NCBI GenBank assembly: GCA_022616395.1
Contig: JAKEEV010000861.1
Location: forward strand, 1-6,027
Direction of reading: 5' to 3'
Length of the DNA: 6,027 nt
DNA from: Planctomycetia bacterium
GTDB taxonomy: Bacteria; Planctomycetota; Planctomycetia; Gemmatales; Gemmataceae
Shown here piece after piece: positions 1 through 4,738 of the stretch. The first letter of the stretch is position 1, and each line of letters opens with the position of its first letter. The position numbers and the translations under genes were made by a program. The notes under the pieces were generated by a model. The model had not been told where the DNA came from and made no database searches. It was given only the letters and a program-made list of their open reading frames with translations.

Positions 1-27
1 CTCGACGCGATTCTGGGGAAGACGTGA
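1..27 (+). CDS. Possible 3' end of an upstream gene (partial)
   Basis: Reading from base 1, frame 1 gives LDAILGKT followed by TGA at 25-27. This would be the last eight residues of a gene entering from the left, ending 3 bp before the GTG start of the ABC ATPase and so probably in the same operon. The tight spacing is the only support. Eight residues cannot be assigned to a family, and chance openness over 27 bases is easy. Confidence 0.3.
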   Translation, partial: LDAILGKT

Positions 28-30
28 CAG

Positions 31-999
31 GTGTCCACTTCGTACAATTCGTTCATGACAAGCGCCATTCGCGTTCGCGGGCTGGTGAAGACGTATCCCG
101 CTCGGCCGCCGGTCGAGGCCGTTCGCGGGCTTGATCTGGAAGTGGCCGTTGGCGAGTGCTTCGGGCTACTCGGCCCCAACGGAGCGGGCAAAACCACCAC
201 GCTTGAAATCATCGAGGGACTTCTCGACGCGACCGAGGGCGAGGTGGAAGTTCTCGGACTGAAGTGGGGCGAAAACGACAGCGAAATTCGCCGAAAGATC
301 GGCATTTCGCTTCAGGAAACGCGCCTTTCGGACAAACTCACCGTGCGCGAAACGGTGAGTCTGTTCCGCTCGTTCTACGCCAGTGGCCTTTCGCCGGATG
401 AAGCCATTGCTCGAGTCAGTCTGGAAGAAAAAGCCCGCACTTTCATCGACAAGCTCTCCGGCGGTCAACGTCAGCGGCTCGCGGTCGCAACGGCGCTGGT
501 CGGCGAACCGGAGTTGCTCTTTCTCGACGAACCAACGACCGGACTCGATCCGCAATCGCGGAGGCAACTGTGGGAAGTGATTCGTTCCTTAAAGGATCGT
601 GGCCGGACTGTGGTTGTCACCACGCACTACATGGACGAAGCCGAGCGACTGTGTGATCGTGTCGCGGTCATTGACCACGGCAAAGTGATCGCGCTTGGTA
701 CTCCGGCTGAACTCATCGCTCAGATTGGCGGAGAGCATGTCATTGACATCGACATCGACCCAACAAGCACATCTCGCCCCGCGACCGACAACCTGATGAA
801 CCTCCCGACCGCGAAATCTGTCCGCGAAGAGGGCGACCGTGTCACACTCACCGCGGGAGAACCTCACCTCGCGCTTCCGGCTCTGCTCGATCTTGTCCGC
901 GCAAGCGGCGTGAAGCTTACAGGGCTGACAACCCGCACCGCGACTCTCGAAGATGTGTTCGTGACGCTCACCGGCCGGCATTTGCGAGACGGGGAATAG
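31..999 (+). CDS. ABC transporter ATP-binding protein (ABC-2 exporter type)
   Basis: This is the cytoplasmic ATPase of an ABC exporter, which hydrolyses ATP to drive its partner permease. All nucleotide-binding motifs are intact: Walker A GPNGAGKTT (residues 48-56), Q-loop Gln95, signature LSGGQ (142-146), Walker B LLFLDEP (162-168), D-loop GLD (171-173) and switch His199 in TTHYMDEAE. Residues from about 235 to 322 form a C-terminal extension ending in TLEDVFVTLTGR, as is usual in DrrA/CcmA-like ATPases that pair with ABC-2 permeases. Length (322 aa) fits the group. The GTG start at 31 is preferred over ATG at 55 because GGGGAAGA (15-22) lies 8 nt upstream of the GTG, while the ATG has no Shine-Dalgarno. 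The permease follows 99 bp later on the same strand. Substrate is unknown; drug, lipid or polysaccharide export are all possible. Confidence 0.95.
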   Translation: MSTSYNSFMTSAIRVRGLVKTYPARPPVEAVRGLDLEVAVGECFGLLGPNGAGKTTTLEIIEGLLDATEGEVEVLGLKWGENDSEIRRKIGISLQETRLSDKLTVRETVSLFRSFYASGLSPDEAIARVSLEEKARTFIDKLSGGQRQRLAVATALVGEPELLFLDEPTTGLDPQSRRQLWEVIRSLKDRGRTVVVTTHYMDEAERLCDRVAVIDHGKVIALGTPAELIAQIGGEHVIDIDIDPTSTSRPATDNLMNLPTAKSVREEGDRVTLTAGEPHLALPALLDLVRASGVKLTGLTTRTATLEDVFVTLTGRHLRDGE

Positions 1000-1009
1000 A
1001 CGGCGAGTG

Positions 1010-1086
1010 ATCAGTAATCAGTAATCAGTAATCAGTGAACAGTAATCAGTCATCAGCCACGTCCGCGCTGACTGTTCACTGATGAC
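1010..1086. repeat. Heptamer tandem repeat with inverted-repeat partner
   Basis: Seven consecutive 7-bp units based on ATCAGTA fill 1010-1058. The first three are identical (1010-1030) and the later ones drift (ATCAGTG, AACAGTA, ATCAGTC, ATCAGCC). The segment ATCAGTGAACAGT (1031-1043) is matched by a perfect 13-bp reverse complement at 1071-1083, with a 27-bp spacer. An alternative 8-bp pairing exists between 1049-1056 and 1079-1086. The whole block lies between the ATPase stop (999) and the permease start (1099), so it would form a stem-loop in the operon transcript. Heptameric tandem repeats are known from several bacterial groups with repeat-rich genomes; its role here is not known. Confidence 0.85.
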
Positions 1087-1098
1087 ACAGGACCAACA

Positions 1099-2139
1099 AT
1101 GTCTCCACTCTGGCAACTGACTCTGGCCCGGTTTCGTGAGTTCTACCGCGAACCGGCCGCTCTCTTCTGGGTGTACGGCTTTCCGCTCATTCTTGCGGCG
1201 GTGCTTGGACTGGCGTTCCGCGAACGCCCAGTTCCAGCCGCAAACGTGGATGTGGTGCTTGACCCCGCGAACCCAGCCGCGACGGAGGAACTGCGCGCCA
1301 AACTCGACGATCCGGGGCTGAAGGTCGCGGTTTTCGATGAAGCAACTTGCCGACAAAGGCTCCGCACATCGAAAACCGACCTCGTCATCGTTCCTCGACC
1401 CGAAAGCGGAACCGGACCAGCGTTCCTCTTCGACGAGACCCGCTCCGAGAGTGTGCTTGCCCGAAACGCGGCTGACCGAGTGCTTCTGCGTGCTACCAAC
1501 CACCCACCTCCTCTCAACGAGAAAGCAATCACCGAACCGGGTGGCCGATACATCGATTTTCTGATTCCCGGCTTGCTCGGCATGAACTTACTTGGCGGCG
1601 GGCTGTTCGGAGTGGGGTTTGTCGCGGCTGATTTGCGCGTGCGGAAACTTCTGAAGCGGTTCCAGGCAACTCCCATGCGCCGAACTGACTTCATGCTGAG
1701 TCTCATGATCAGTCGGCTGGTGTTCACGCTTGTGGACATCGTGCTGTTGCTCGGCTTCGCGTACTGGGCGTTCGACATCCGGGTGCGTGGAAATCCGCTG
1801 GTGCTTGCGGTGTTGATCGCGGTCGGAGGAGCGAGCTTCGCGGGGTTGGGTTTGCTCATTGGCAGTCGCGCACGAACACTCGAAACGGCCGCCGGGCTGG
1901 TGAACGCGGTGATGCTGCCGATGTATGTGCTCTCCGGAGTGTTCTTCTCGTCGTCTCGATTTCCGGACTGGATGCAGCCGTTCGTTCAGATCCTTCCGCT
2001 CACCGCGCTCAACGATGGGATGCGCGCTGTGATGAACGATGGCGCGGGGTGGGAAGCTCTTCCTCAGCCGCTGTTGATTCTCGGCATCTGGGGAGTTCTG
2101 AGCTTCGCGATTGCTCTGCGCATTTTCCGTTGGCGCTGA
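1099..2139 (+). CDS. ABC-2 type transporter permease
   Basis: Membrane partner of the preceding ATPase, 346 aa. Hydrophobic segments are visible at about 23-40, 152-176, 203-223, 233-255, 264-285 and 322-343, giving six helices. A large hydrophilic region (about 41-150) between helices 1 and 2 should lie outside the cytoplasm. This is the usual ABC-2 layout. The stretch after helix 2, rich in Arg and Lys (RVRKLLKRFQATPMRR), and the later MLPMYVLSGVFFS (272-284) followed by LPLTALNDGMRAV (299-311), are typical of this family. The ATG at 1099 has AGGA (1089-1092) 6 nt upstream. Because the gap to the ATPase carries a repeat rather than a terminator with a T-run, co-transcription is likely. Substrate cannot be predicted. 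Confidence 0.93.
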   Translation: MSPLWQLTLARFREFYREPAALFWVYGFPLILAAVLGLAFRERPVPAANVDVVLDPANPAATEELRAKLDDPGLKVAVFDEATCRQRLRTSKTDLVIVPRPESGTGPAFLFDETRSESVLARNAADRVLLRATNHPPPLNEKAITEPGGRYIDFLIPGLLGMNLLGGGLFGVGFVAADLRVRKLLKRFQATPMRRTDFMLSLMISRLVFTLVDIVLLLGFAYWAFDIRVRGNPLVLAVLIAVGGASFAGLGLLIGSRARTLETAAGLVNAVMLPMYVLSGVFFSSSRFPDWMQPFVQILPLTALNDGMRAVMNDGAGWEALPQPLLILGIWGVLSFAIALRIFRWR

Positions 2140-2175
2140 GTCCGCCGGGCAGCGCGAACCACATCGCGGTTGCAC

Positions 2176-2203
2176 TTGTCAATTGGTGTGAGAGAGGTAA
2201 GGT
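2176..2203 (+). promoter_or_regulatory. Possible tRNA-Thr promoter (weak)
   Basis: TTGTCA (2176-2181, five of six bases matching the sigma70 -35 box) is followed after 16 bp by TAAGGT (2198-2203), a poor -10 box. This would start transcription a few bases before the tRNA at 2216. The tRNA could instead be read from the ABC operon, because no intrinsic terminator is seen after the permease stop at 2139. Confidence 0.3.
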
Positions 2204-2215
2204 AGAAGTGAATTC

Positions 2216-2287
2216 GCCGTCCTAGCTCAGCGGTAGAGCAGCGCTTTCGTAAAGCGCAGGTCGTGGGTTCAAATCCCACGGACGGCT
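2216..2287 (+). tRNA. trnT: tRNA-Thr (anticodon CGU)
   Basis: A complete cloverleaf folds with no mismatches. The acceptor GCCGTCC (2216-2222) pairs with GGACGGC (2280-2286). The D-stem is GCTC/GAGC (2225-2228, 2236-2239). The anticodon stem GCGCT/AGCGC (2241-2245, 2253-2257) has loop TTCGTAA, placing CGU at 2248-2250 to read ACG (Thr). The T-stem GTGGG/CCCAC (2263-2267, 2275-2279) has loop TTCAAAT. G1-C72 and C2-G71, known threonine identity pairs, are present, and the body strongly resembles the E. coli CGU threonine tRNA. CCA is not encoded. The discriminator base is T (2287), whereas bacterial tRNA-Thr usually has A. Confidence 0.96.
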
Positions 2288-2309
2288 CTCAAATCCCACT
2301 CGTGCTGAC

Positions 2310-2342
2310 ATCGCGCCACAAATGTGGCGCGATTTTGTTTTT
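2310..2342 (+). terminator. Intrinsic terminator after tRNA-Thr
   Basis: A perfect 11-bp GC-rich stem, ATCGCGCCACA (2310-2320) with TGTGGCGCGAT (2323-2333), closes on a 2-nt AA spacer (in practice a slightly larger loop) and runs into TTTTGTTTTT (2333-2342). The T-run is on the plus-strand side only, so it ends transcription of the tRNA and any read-through from the ABC operon. It is not expected to work for the minus-strand gene. Confidence 0.88.
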
Positions 2343-2399
2343 CGTAGGACAGGCTGGACACCTGTCTAAAGTAATGACAGGCAAGATGCTTGTCCTACG
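2343..2399. repeat. Interspersed palindromic repeat, copy 1 (two units)
   Basis: Two hairpin units face each other. Unit one (2344-2366) has stem GACAGG/CCTGTC (2348-2353, 2361-2366). Unit two (2376-2398) has stem GACAGGCA/TGCTTGTC with one G-T wobble. The outer ends CGTAGGACA (2343-2351) and TGTCCTACG (2391-2399) are perfect 9-bp inverted repeats. Unit two differs by one base from the unit at 3781-3803, so this is the same family as the element at 3718-3803. The element lies between the tRNA terminator and the 3' end of the minus-strand gene, with 7 nt between the element and that stop codon. Such REP-like palindromes are frequent in planctomycete genomes from general knowledge. Confidence 0.85.
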
Positions 2400-2406
2400 C
2401 CAATCG

Positions 2407-2784
2407 TTAGGCCGCGCCGAAGTCTTCGGGAGTCGTTTCGTTTGGTCGCCAGTCGAGTTCTGGAGCGCTTGGGAGTGTGGCCGTGTCGAAGACGTTCGGC
2501 ACCCAGTCCGCGAGAATCCGAGCCCAGGCGTGTGGAAGGTTGTCGAGATACTTCGGATCACTCAGACAGCTCTGAGCTTCATACGCATGCAGGTCGAGTG
2601 ACAACTCGGAATACGTCCCTGGTGTCTTCCCGTCCGGAGTGCGGTCCTGCACCTTGAAGGTGAACTCAGCGCTCATCTGTTTGTTCTTCGCCTCGTGCTT
2701 CACCTCGATCCCCAACGGGCCGAGCAGCTCAACAAGCTTCTCCTGAATGGTTGTCGTGAGTTTCTTGAACTCGGCAGGAGTCAC
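2407..2784 (-). CDS. Conserved-looking protein of unknown function
   Basis: About 125 aa, acidic and soluble, with no signal peptide or membrane segment; I do not recognise the family. From the chosen start it begins (M)TPAEFKKLTTTIQEKLVEL, a likely amphipathic helix. A beta-like stretch follows (AEFTFKVQDRTPDGK, then TYSELSLDLHAYEAQ, about residues 32-65), and a Trp- and Pro-rich tail ends in TTPEDFGAA. The GTG at 2784 is chosen because GAGGAGGA (2793-2800) sits 8 nt upstream, one of the best Shine-Dalgarno sites in the window. The frame stays open further upstream to 2895, and a TTG at 2877 would give 156 aa, but that start has no comparable ribosome site and the added part (GEPVGTGWEPAPTQHDK) looks unlike the rest. 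The gene stands alone between two plus-strand units, with a palindromic repeat just beyond its stop. A longer form cannot be excluded. Confidence 0.72.
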   Translation of the reverse strand: MTPAEFKKLTTTIQEKLVELLGPLGIEVKHEAKNKQMSAEFTFKVQDRTPDGKTPGTYSELSLDLHAYEAQSCLSDPKYLDNLPHAWARILADWVPNVFDTATLPSAPELDWRPNETTPEDFGAA

Positions 2785-2792
2785 GTTCGCGA

Positions 2793-2800
2793 TCCTCCTC
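2793..2800 (-). promoter_or_regulatory. Ribosome binding site that fixes the GTG start at 2784
   Basis: On the minus strand this reads GAGGAGGA, 8 nt before the GTG at 2782-2784. It is a near-perfect complement of the 16S rRNA 3' end and argues against the longer reading from TTG at 2877. Confidence 0.75.
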
Positions 2801-3109
2801 TTTTGGTCAGCCCAGGTTGCTTTGTCGTGTTGGGTCGGTGCAGGTTCCCACCCTGTTCCGACAGGCTCACCAAACAAGCCAAATCGCTCTTCTCTTCAAG
2901 AATCACGATACCCTTCCTCGCGCGATCATTCAATGTCGGCAACCAGAAACAAGATCGGGTCAACCGGCTCAGAATTCGGGCGCATTGAGGGTTCTTTTCT
3001 CCCTCAGGAAGGTGCGGATTGAGTACACTTTCGAGCATACTTGGCGATCCCGTCGCGCGCAGTTGCGTACAACACCATTCCTACGACTCCACGATAGCGG
3101 GGAAATCAC
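2801..3109. other. Gene-free stretch between divergent genes
   Basis: About 310 bases between the Shine-Dalgarno of the minus-strand gene and the start of the plus-strand membrane protein. No convincing gene is seen on either strand. It holds a small hairpin CCTGT/ACAGG (2852-2856, 2861-2865) that would lie in the leader of the minus-strand gene, and an inverted repeat TGAGGG/CCCTCA (2986-2991, 3001-3006). It also holds a weak minus-strand promoter candidate: TTGAAT (2928-2933) and TATCGT (2905-2910), spaced 17 bp. I found no good promoter for the plus-strand gene. Confidence 0.55.
2905..2933 (-). promoter_or_regulatory. Possible promoter of the unknown-function gene (weak)
   Basis: On the minus strand, TTGAAT (2928-2933) is followed after exactly 17 bp by TATCGT (2905-2910). 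Each box matches four of six sigma70 consensus bases. Transcription from here would give a leader of roughly 110 nt before the GTG at 2784, containing the CCTGT/ACAGG hairpin. The match is weak enough to arise by chance. Confidence 0.25.
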
Positions 3110-3673
3110 ATGACCGAGCACGAGGACGATTATGACGACCGCGACGAGCGGGACGATGAGCGCATCATCGCCGAGGCCAAGGAGAAGGTCCGAATTCCCG
3201 CAATCGGAATGATCGTCCTGGCGATCATCACGCTGCTCACAGTTCCGGTGAATACACTCGTCTTGTTCATGCTCCCTCAGATACTCCAGCAACAGCGGGA
3301 TCAGGTCGATCAGAATCCGAACATGCCCGCCGACCAGAAGAAACAGATGAAAGACATCCTGACGGTGTACGAGGAGATCTTGCCGAAGACTCTGCCGTTC
3401 GGGATAGTGCTTAACTTGATTGTCGGGATTGTCTGCCTCATCGGGTCGGTGAAGATGTTGAGACTGAGCAGCCGCGGATGGGGACTGACGGCGTCGATTC
3501 TCAACATCGCCTCCATCGGGCAAGGATGTTGTTGCCTCTCGCTGCCGGTTGGTATCTGGGCAATCATGGTGCTCTCGAATCCGAAAGTGCAAGCGGGCTT
3601 CGCCGCGGTCGCACGTCAGCGCGCGAGCGGCGGCCAGGATGTGGGACGTGACCGCGATCAGGATCGATACTGA
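3110..3673 (+). CDS. Small membrane protein with charged termini and Cys cluster
   Basis: 187 aa, probably in the cytoplasmic membrane. The N-terminus (1-28) is very acidic and charged (EHEDDYDDRDERDDER). Hydrophobic segments follow at about 29-55, 96-117 and 124-155; the last is long enough for two short helices or a bent one and contains the triple cysteine C140-C142. A hydrophilic section (about 57-95, rich in Gln, Asp and Lys) joins the first two. The tail ends in Arg/Asp repeats (GRDRDQDRY). The pattern of charged head, short hydrophobic bundle and CCCL...P.GIWA near the end resembles small uncharacterised membrane proteins common in planctomycetes; this is recollection, not a search result. 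The ATG at 3110 has GGGGA (3099-3103) 6 nt upstream. No enzymatic motif is visible and the function is unknown. Confidence 0.85.
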   Translation: MTEHEDDYDDRDERDDERIIAEAKEKVRIPAIGMIVLAIITLLTVPVNTLVLFMLPQILQQQRDQVDQNPNMPADQKKQMKDILTVYEEILPKTLPFGIVLNLIVGIVCLIGSVKMLRLSSRGWGLTASILNIASIGQGCCCLSLPVGIWAIMVLSNPKVQAGFAAVARQRASGGQDVGRDRDQDRY

Positions 3674-3717
3674 TTCGGCTTTGTTTGGAAAGCAATTGAG
3701 GTGGTGAGACCCGCTGT

Positions 3718-3803
3718 CGTAGGACAGGCATCTTGCCTGTCATTGCTTCAGACAGGCTGGAAGCCTGTCCTACATCAAGAGACAGGCAAGATGCCTGTCC
3801 TAC
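3718..3803. repeat. Interspersed palindromic repeat, copy 2 (three units)
   Basis: Three 23-bp hairpin units lie at 3719-3741, 3751-3773 and 3781-3803. The first and third are perfect reverse complements of each other over all 23 bp. The middle one is in the orientation of the third and differs only in the loop and flanking stem bases (CTGGAAG in place of CAAGATG). Each unit is itself a hairpin, for example GACAGGCA-AGA-TGCCTGTC. The element lies between the convergent membrane-protein gene (stop 3673) and rpsU (stop 3810), 6 nt from the rpsU stop. There is no T-run, but the structure could still protect mRNA 3' ends or slow transcription from both sides. Confidence 0.9.
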
Positions 3804-3809
3804 TCGGTC

Positions 3810-4010
3810 TTAGCTTCTGGGCATGCTGGCGGCCTTGCGGATCGCGTTCTTCCGGCGTGCTTCCTTGCGTCTGCGTGCTTCGCACGGCTTCTCGTAATAT
3901 TCGTGGGCGCGTAACTCGCCCTTCATCCCGCTGCGTTCAATCAGTTTCTTGAATCGCCGGAGAGCGGCTCCAATCGGTTCCCGCTCGTGAACACGCATCC
4001 GCAAGCCCAT
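3810..4010 (-). CDS. rpsU: 30S ribosomal protein bS21
   Basis: 66 aa, very basic, a small-subunit protein that binds near the 3' end of 16S rRNA and helps translation initiation. Family landmarks are clear: RVHEREPIGAALRRFKKLIE near the N-terminus, matching the E. coli VRENEPFDVALRRFKR pattern, then ELRAHEYYEKP, then the Arg/Lys-rich C-terminal helix (CEARRRKEARRKNAIRK). Length is normal for bS21. The ATG at 4010 is chosen because AAGGAG (4016-4021) lies 5 nt upstream; a second Met four codons in has worse spacing. The open frame runs back to 4226 but that part overlaps the promoter and the neighbouring methyltransferase gene. It has its own promoter and a palindromic leader. Confidence 0.96.
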   Translation of the reverse strand: MGLRMRVHEREPIGAALRRFKKLIERSGMKGELRAHEYYEKPCEARRRKEARRKNAIRKAASMPRS

Positions 4011-4015
4011 GCAGT

Positions 4016-4021
4016 CTCCTT
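4016..4021 (-). promoter_or_regulatory. rpsU ribosome binding site
   Basis: AAGGAG on the minus strand, 5 nt before the ATG at 4010. It selects MGLRMRVHE as the N-terminus rather than the second Met (ATG at 3996-3998). Confidence 0.8.
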
Positions 4022-4029
4022 GAGTAAGC

Positions 4030-4046
4030 GAACTCACAGTGAGTTC
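4030..4046 (-). promoter_or_regulatory. Palindrome in the rpsU leader
   Basis: A perfect 17-bp palindrome, GAACTCACAGTGAGTTC on the plus strand, with 8-bp arms around a single central base. It lies between the predicted transcription start and the Shine-Dalgarno site. As DNA it has the form of an operator for a dimeric repressor; as RNA it folds into a 6-bp stem with a 5-nt loop, 8 nt upstream of the Shine-Dalgarno. Either could regulate bS21 synthesis. The sequence shows only the symmetry. Confidence 0.5.
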
Positions 4047-4068
4047 TGAGTGTGGATTTCGAGAGTGT

Positions 4069-4096
4069 AGTATACACCACACGCGAGTTTTGTCAG
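4069..4096 (-). promoter_or_regulatory. Sigma70-like promoter of rpsU
   Basis: On the minus strand, CTGACA (4091-4096) and TATACT (4069-4074) each match five of six consensus bases and are spaced 16 bp. Predicted transcription start is near 4062, giving a leader of about 50 nt. The -35 box overlaps the stop codon of the upstream methyltransferase gene (4093-4095). A 5-bp inverted repeat GTGTA/TACAC (4065-4069, 4073-4077) straddles the -10 box. This is the best promoter match I found in the window. Confidence 0.7.
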
Positions 4097-4734
4097 CGGG
4101 AGTTCCGGGAACCTCCACGGCCATTTCGACGGGCGACTTTTCGGCGAAGTCGGAAGTCCGAGCCTCCGTGAAACGTGGCCAGAACCGCGCCTGGGCCGGC
4201 ATAGTGCTCGAATAACACACCCACAACCGCTTCCTCGTCGGGCCACGGATAGGCGAAGATCACGTCCATGTCGGCCGGTTCCAGACCCAATTCGTCGTAA
4301 GCGTAATCGCCTTCGGTGGTCAACCAGGAGTAAGTTCCGCGCGCGTAGACTCGTTCTTCGGCACCAGGCGGAACGAAACTCCCGTGGGCAAACTCGACCG
4401 GCAGACCGAAGTCATCGGCAAGCCGGCGAGCCTCCTCCACCAAAATCCCCTCGACCTCGATTCCGCACGCCTCGAACTCAAGCATCGCGGCCAAAGCCGT
4501 CACGACTCCAAATCCACTCCCCCATTCGCAGAATCTCCGACCACGAATCAGAACACCCTCGGAGAGATTTCGCAGAATCCGATATGCCCCGACGAAATCA
4601 CTCGCCACGAACGCCGGCAGGCAACGCTCGTTCTGGAACTCAGCGATCCTGCGATCCGCTTCTCGAATCAACCGCTCCGCGTCAGCCGGGAGTTCCTCTT
4701 CCAGGATCGGCACATCAAGATCGACGAGTGGCAT
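4093..4734 (-). CDS. Class I SAM-dependent methyltransferase-like protein
   Basis: 213 aa, predicted cytoplasmic. A Rossmann-type SAM-binding core is suggested by FCEWGSGFGVVTALAA (68-83, the glycine-rich motif I), an acidic end to the next strand (ACGIEVEG, 89-96, Glu contacting the ribose in this fold) and DVIFAYPWPDEE (157-168), the place of motif IV. After these comes GAVLATFHGG (182-191), a further core strand, and a short basic tail (RKVARRNGRGGSRNSR). Residues 1-65 form an N-terminal helical part. The ATG at 4734 is chosen because it is 4 nt after the stop of the isomerase-like gene and has AAGGG (4743-4747) at 8 nt; the frame is open to 4830 but would overlap that gene. The methylated substrate is unknown; YPWP is not a standard NPPY-type catalytic motif, so it may not be a nucleic-acid amino-methyltransferase. 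The rpsU promoter overlaps its stop codon. Confidence 0.78.
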   Translation of the reverse strand: MPLVDLDVPILEEELPADAERLIREADRRIAEFQNERCLPAFVASDFVGAYRILRNLSEGVLIRGRRFCEWGSGFGVVTALAAMLEFEACGIEVEGILVEEARRLADDFGLPVEFAHGSFVPPGAEERVYARGTYSWLTTEGDYAYDELGLEPADMDVIFAYPWPDEEAVVGVLFEHYAGPGAVLATFHGGSDFRLRRKVARRNGRGGSRNSR

Positions 4735-4738
4735 GAAG

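Noticed and set aside
1143..1859. Long minus-strand open frame opposite the permease
   Set aside because: It is a shadow of the permease: Ser/Arg/Pro-rich, with no family features, while the plus strand has six clear membrane segments.
2140..2180. Possible terminator right after the permease
   Set aside because: The AACC/GGTT pairing (2157-2160, 2168-2171) is short and no T-run follows; the strong terminator is at 2310-2342, after the tRNA.
2263..2601. Plus-strand open frame starting inside the tRNA
   Set aside because: It begins in the T-arm, runs through the terminator and repeat, and then lies antisense to the unknown-function gene.
2781..3038. Minus-strand open frame of 85 codons in the gene-free stretch
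   Set aside because: It overlaps the Shine-Dalgarno and leader of the gene starting at 2784, has a mixed low-information composition, and shows no convincing ribosome site. I cannot exclude a decayed gene remnant.
3718..3803. Regularly spaced 23-bp units considered as a CRISPR array
   Set aside because: Units alternate in orientation, spacers are only 7 to 9 bp, and each unit is a full hairpin. This is a REP-like palindrome.
3701..3952. Plus-strand open frame of 83 codons
   Set aside because: Its first half is the palindromic repeat read as protein (QASCLSLLQTGWKPVLHQ), and its second half is antisense to rpsU.
4030..4046. Palindrome considered as a LexA box
   Set aside because: The GAAC and GTTC halves are 9 bp apart, not 4 as in the GAAC-N4-GTTC type, so LexA control is not supported.
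4011..4226. Upstream extension of the rpsU frame
   Set aside because: bS21 starts at 4010 with a strong ribosome site and normal length; the extension covers the promoter and the end of the methyltransferase gene.
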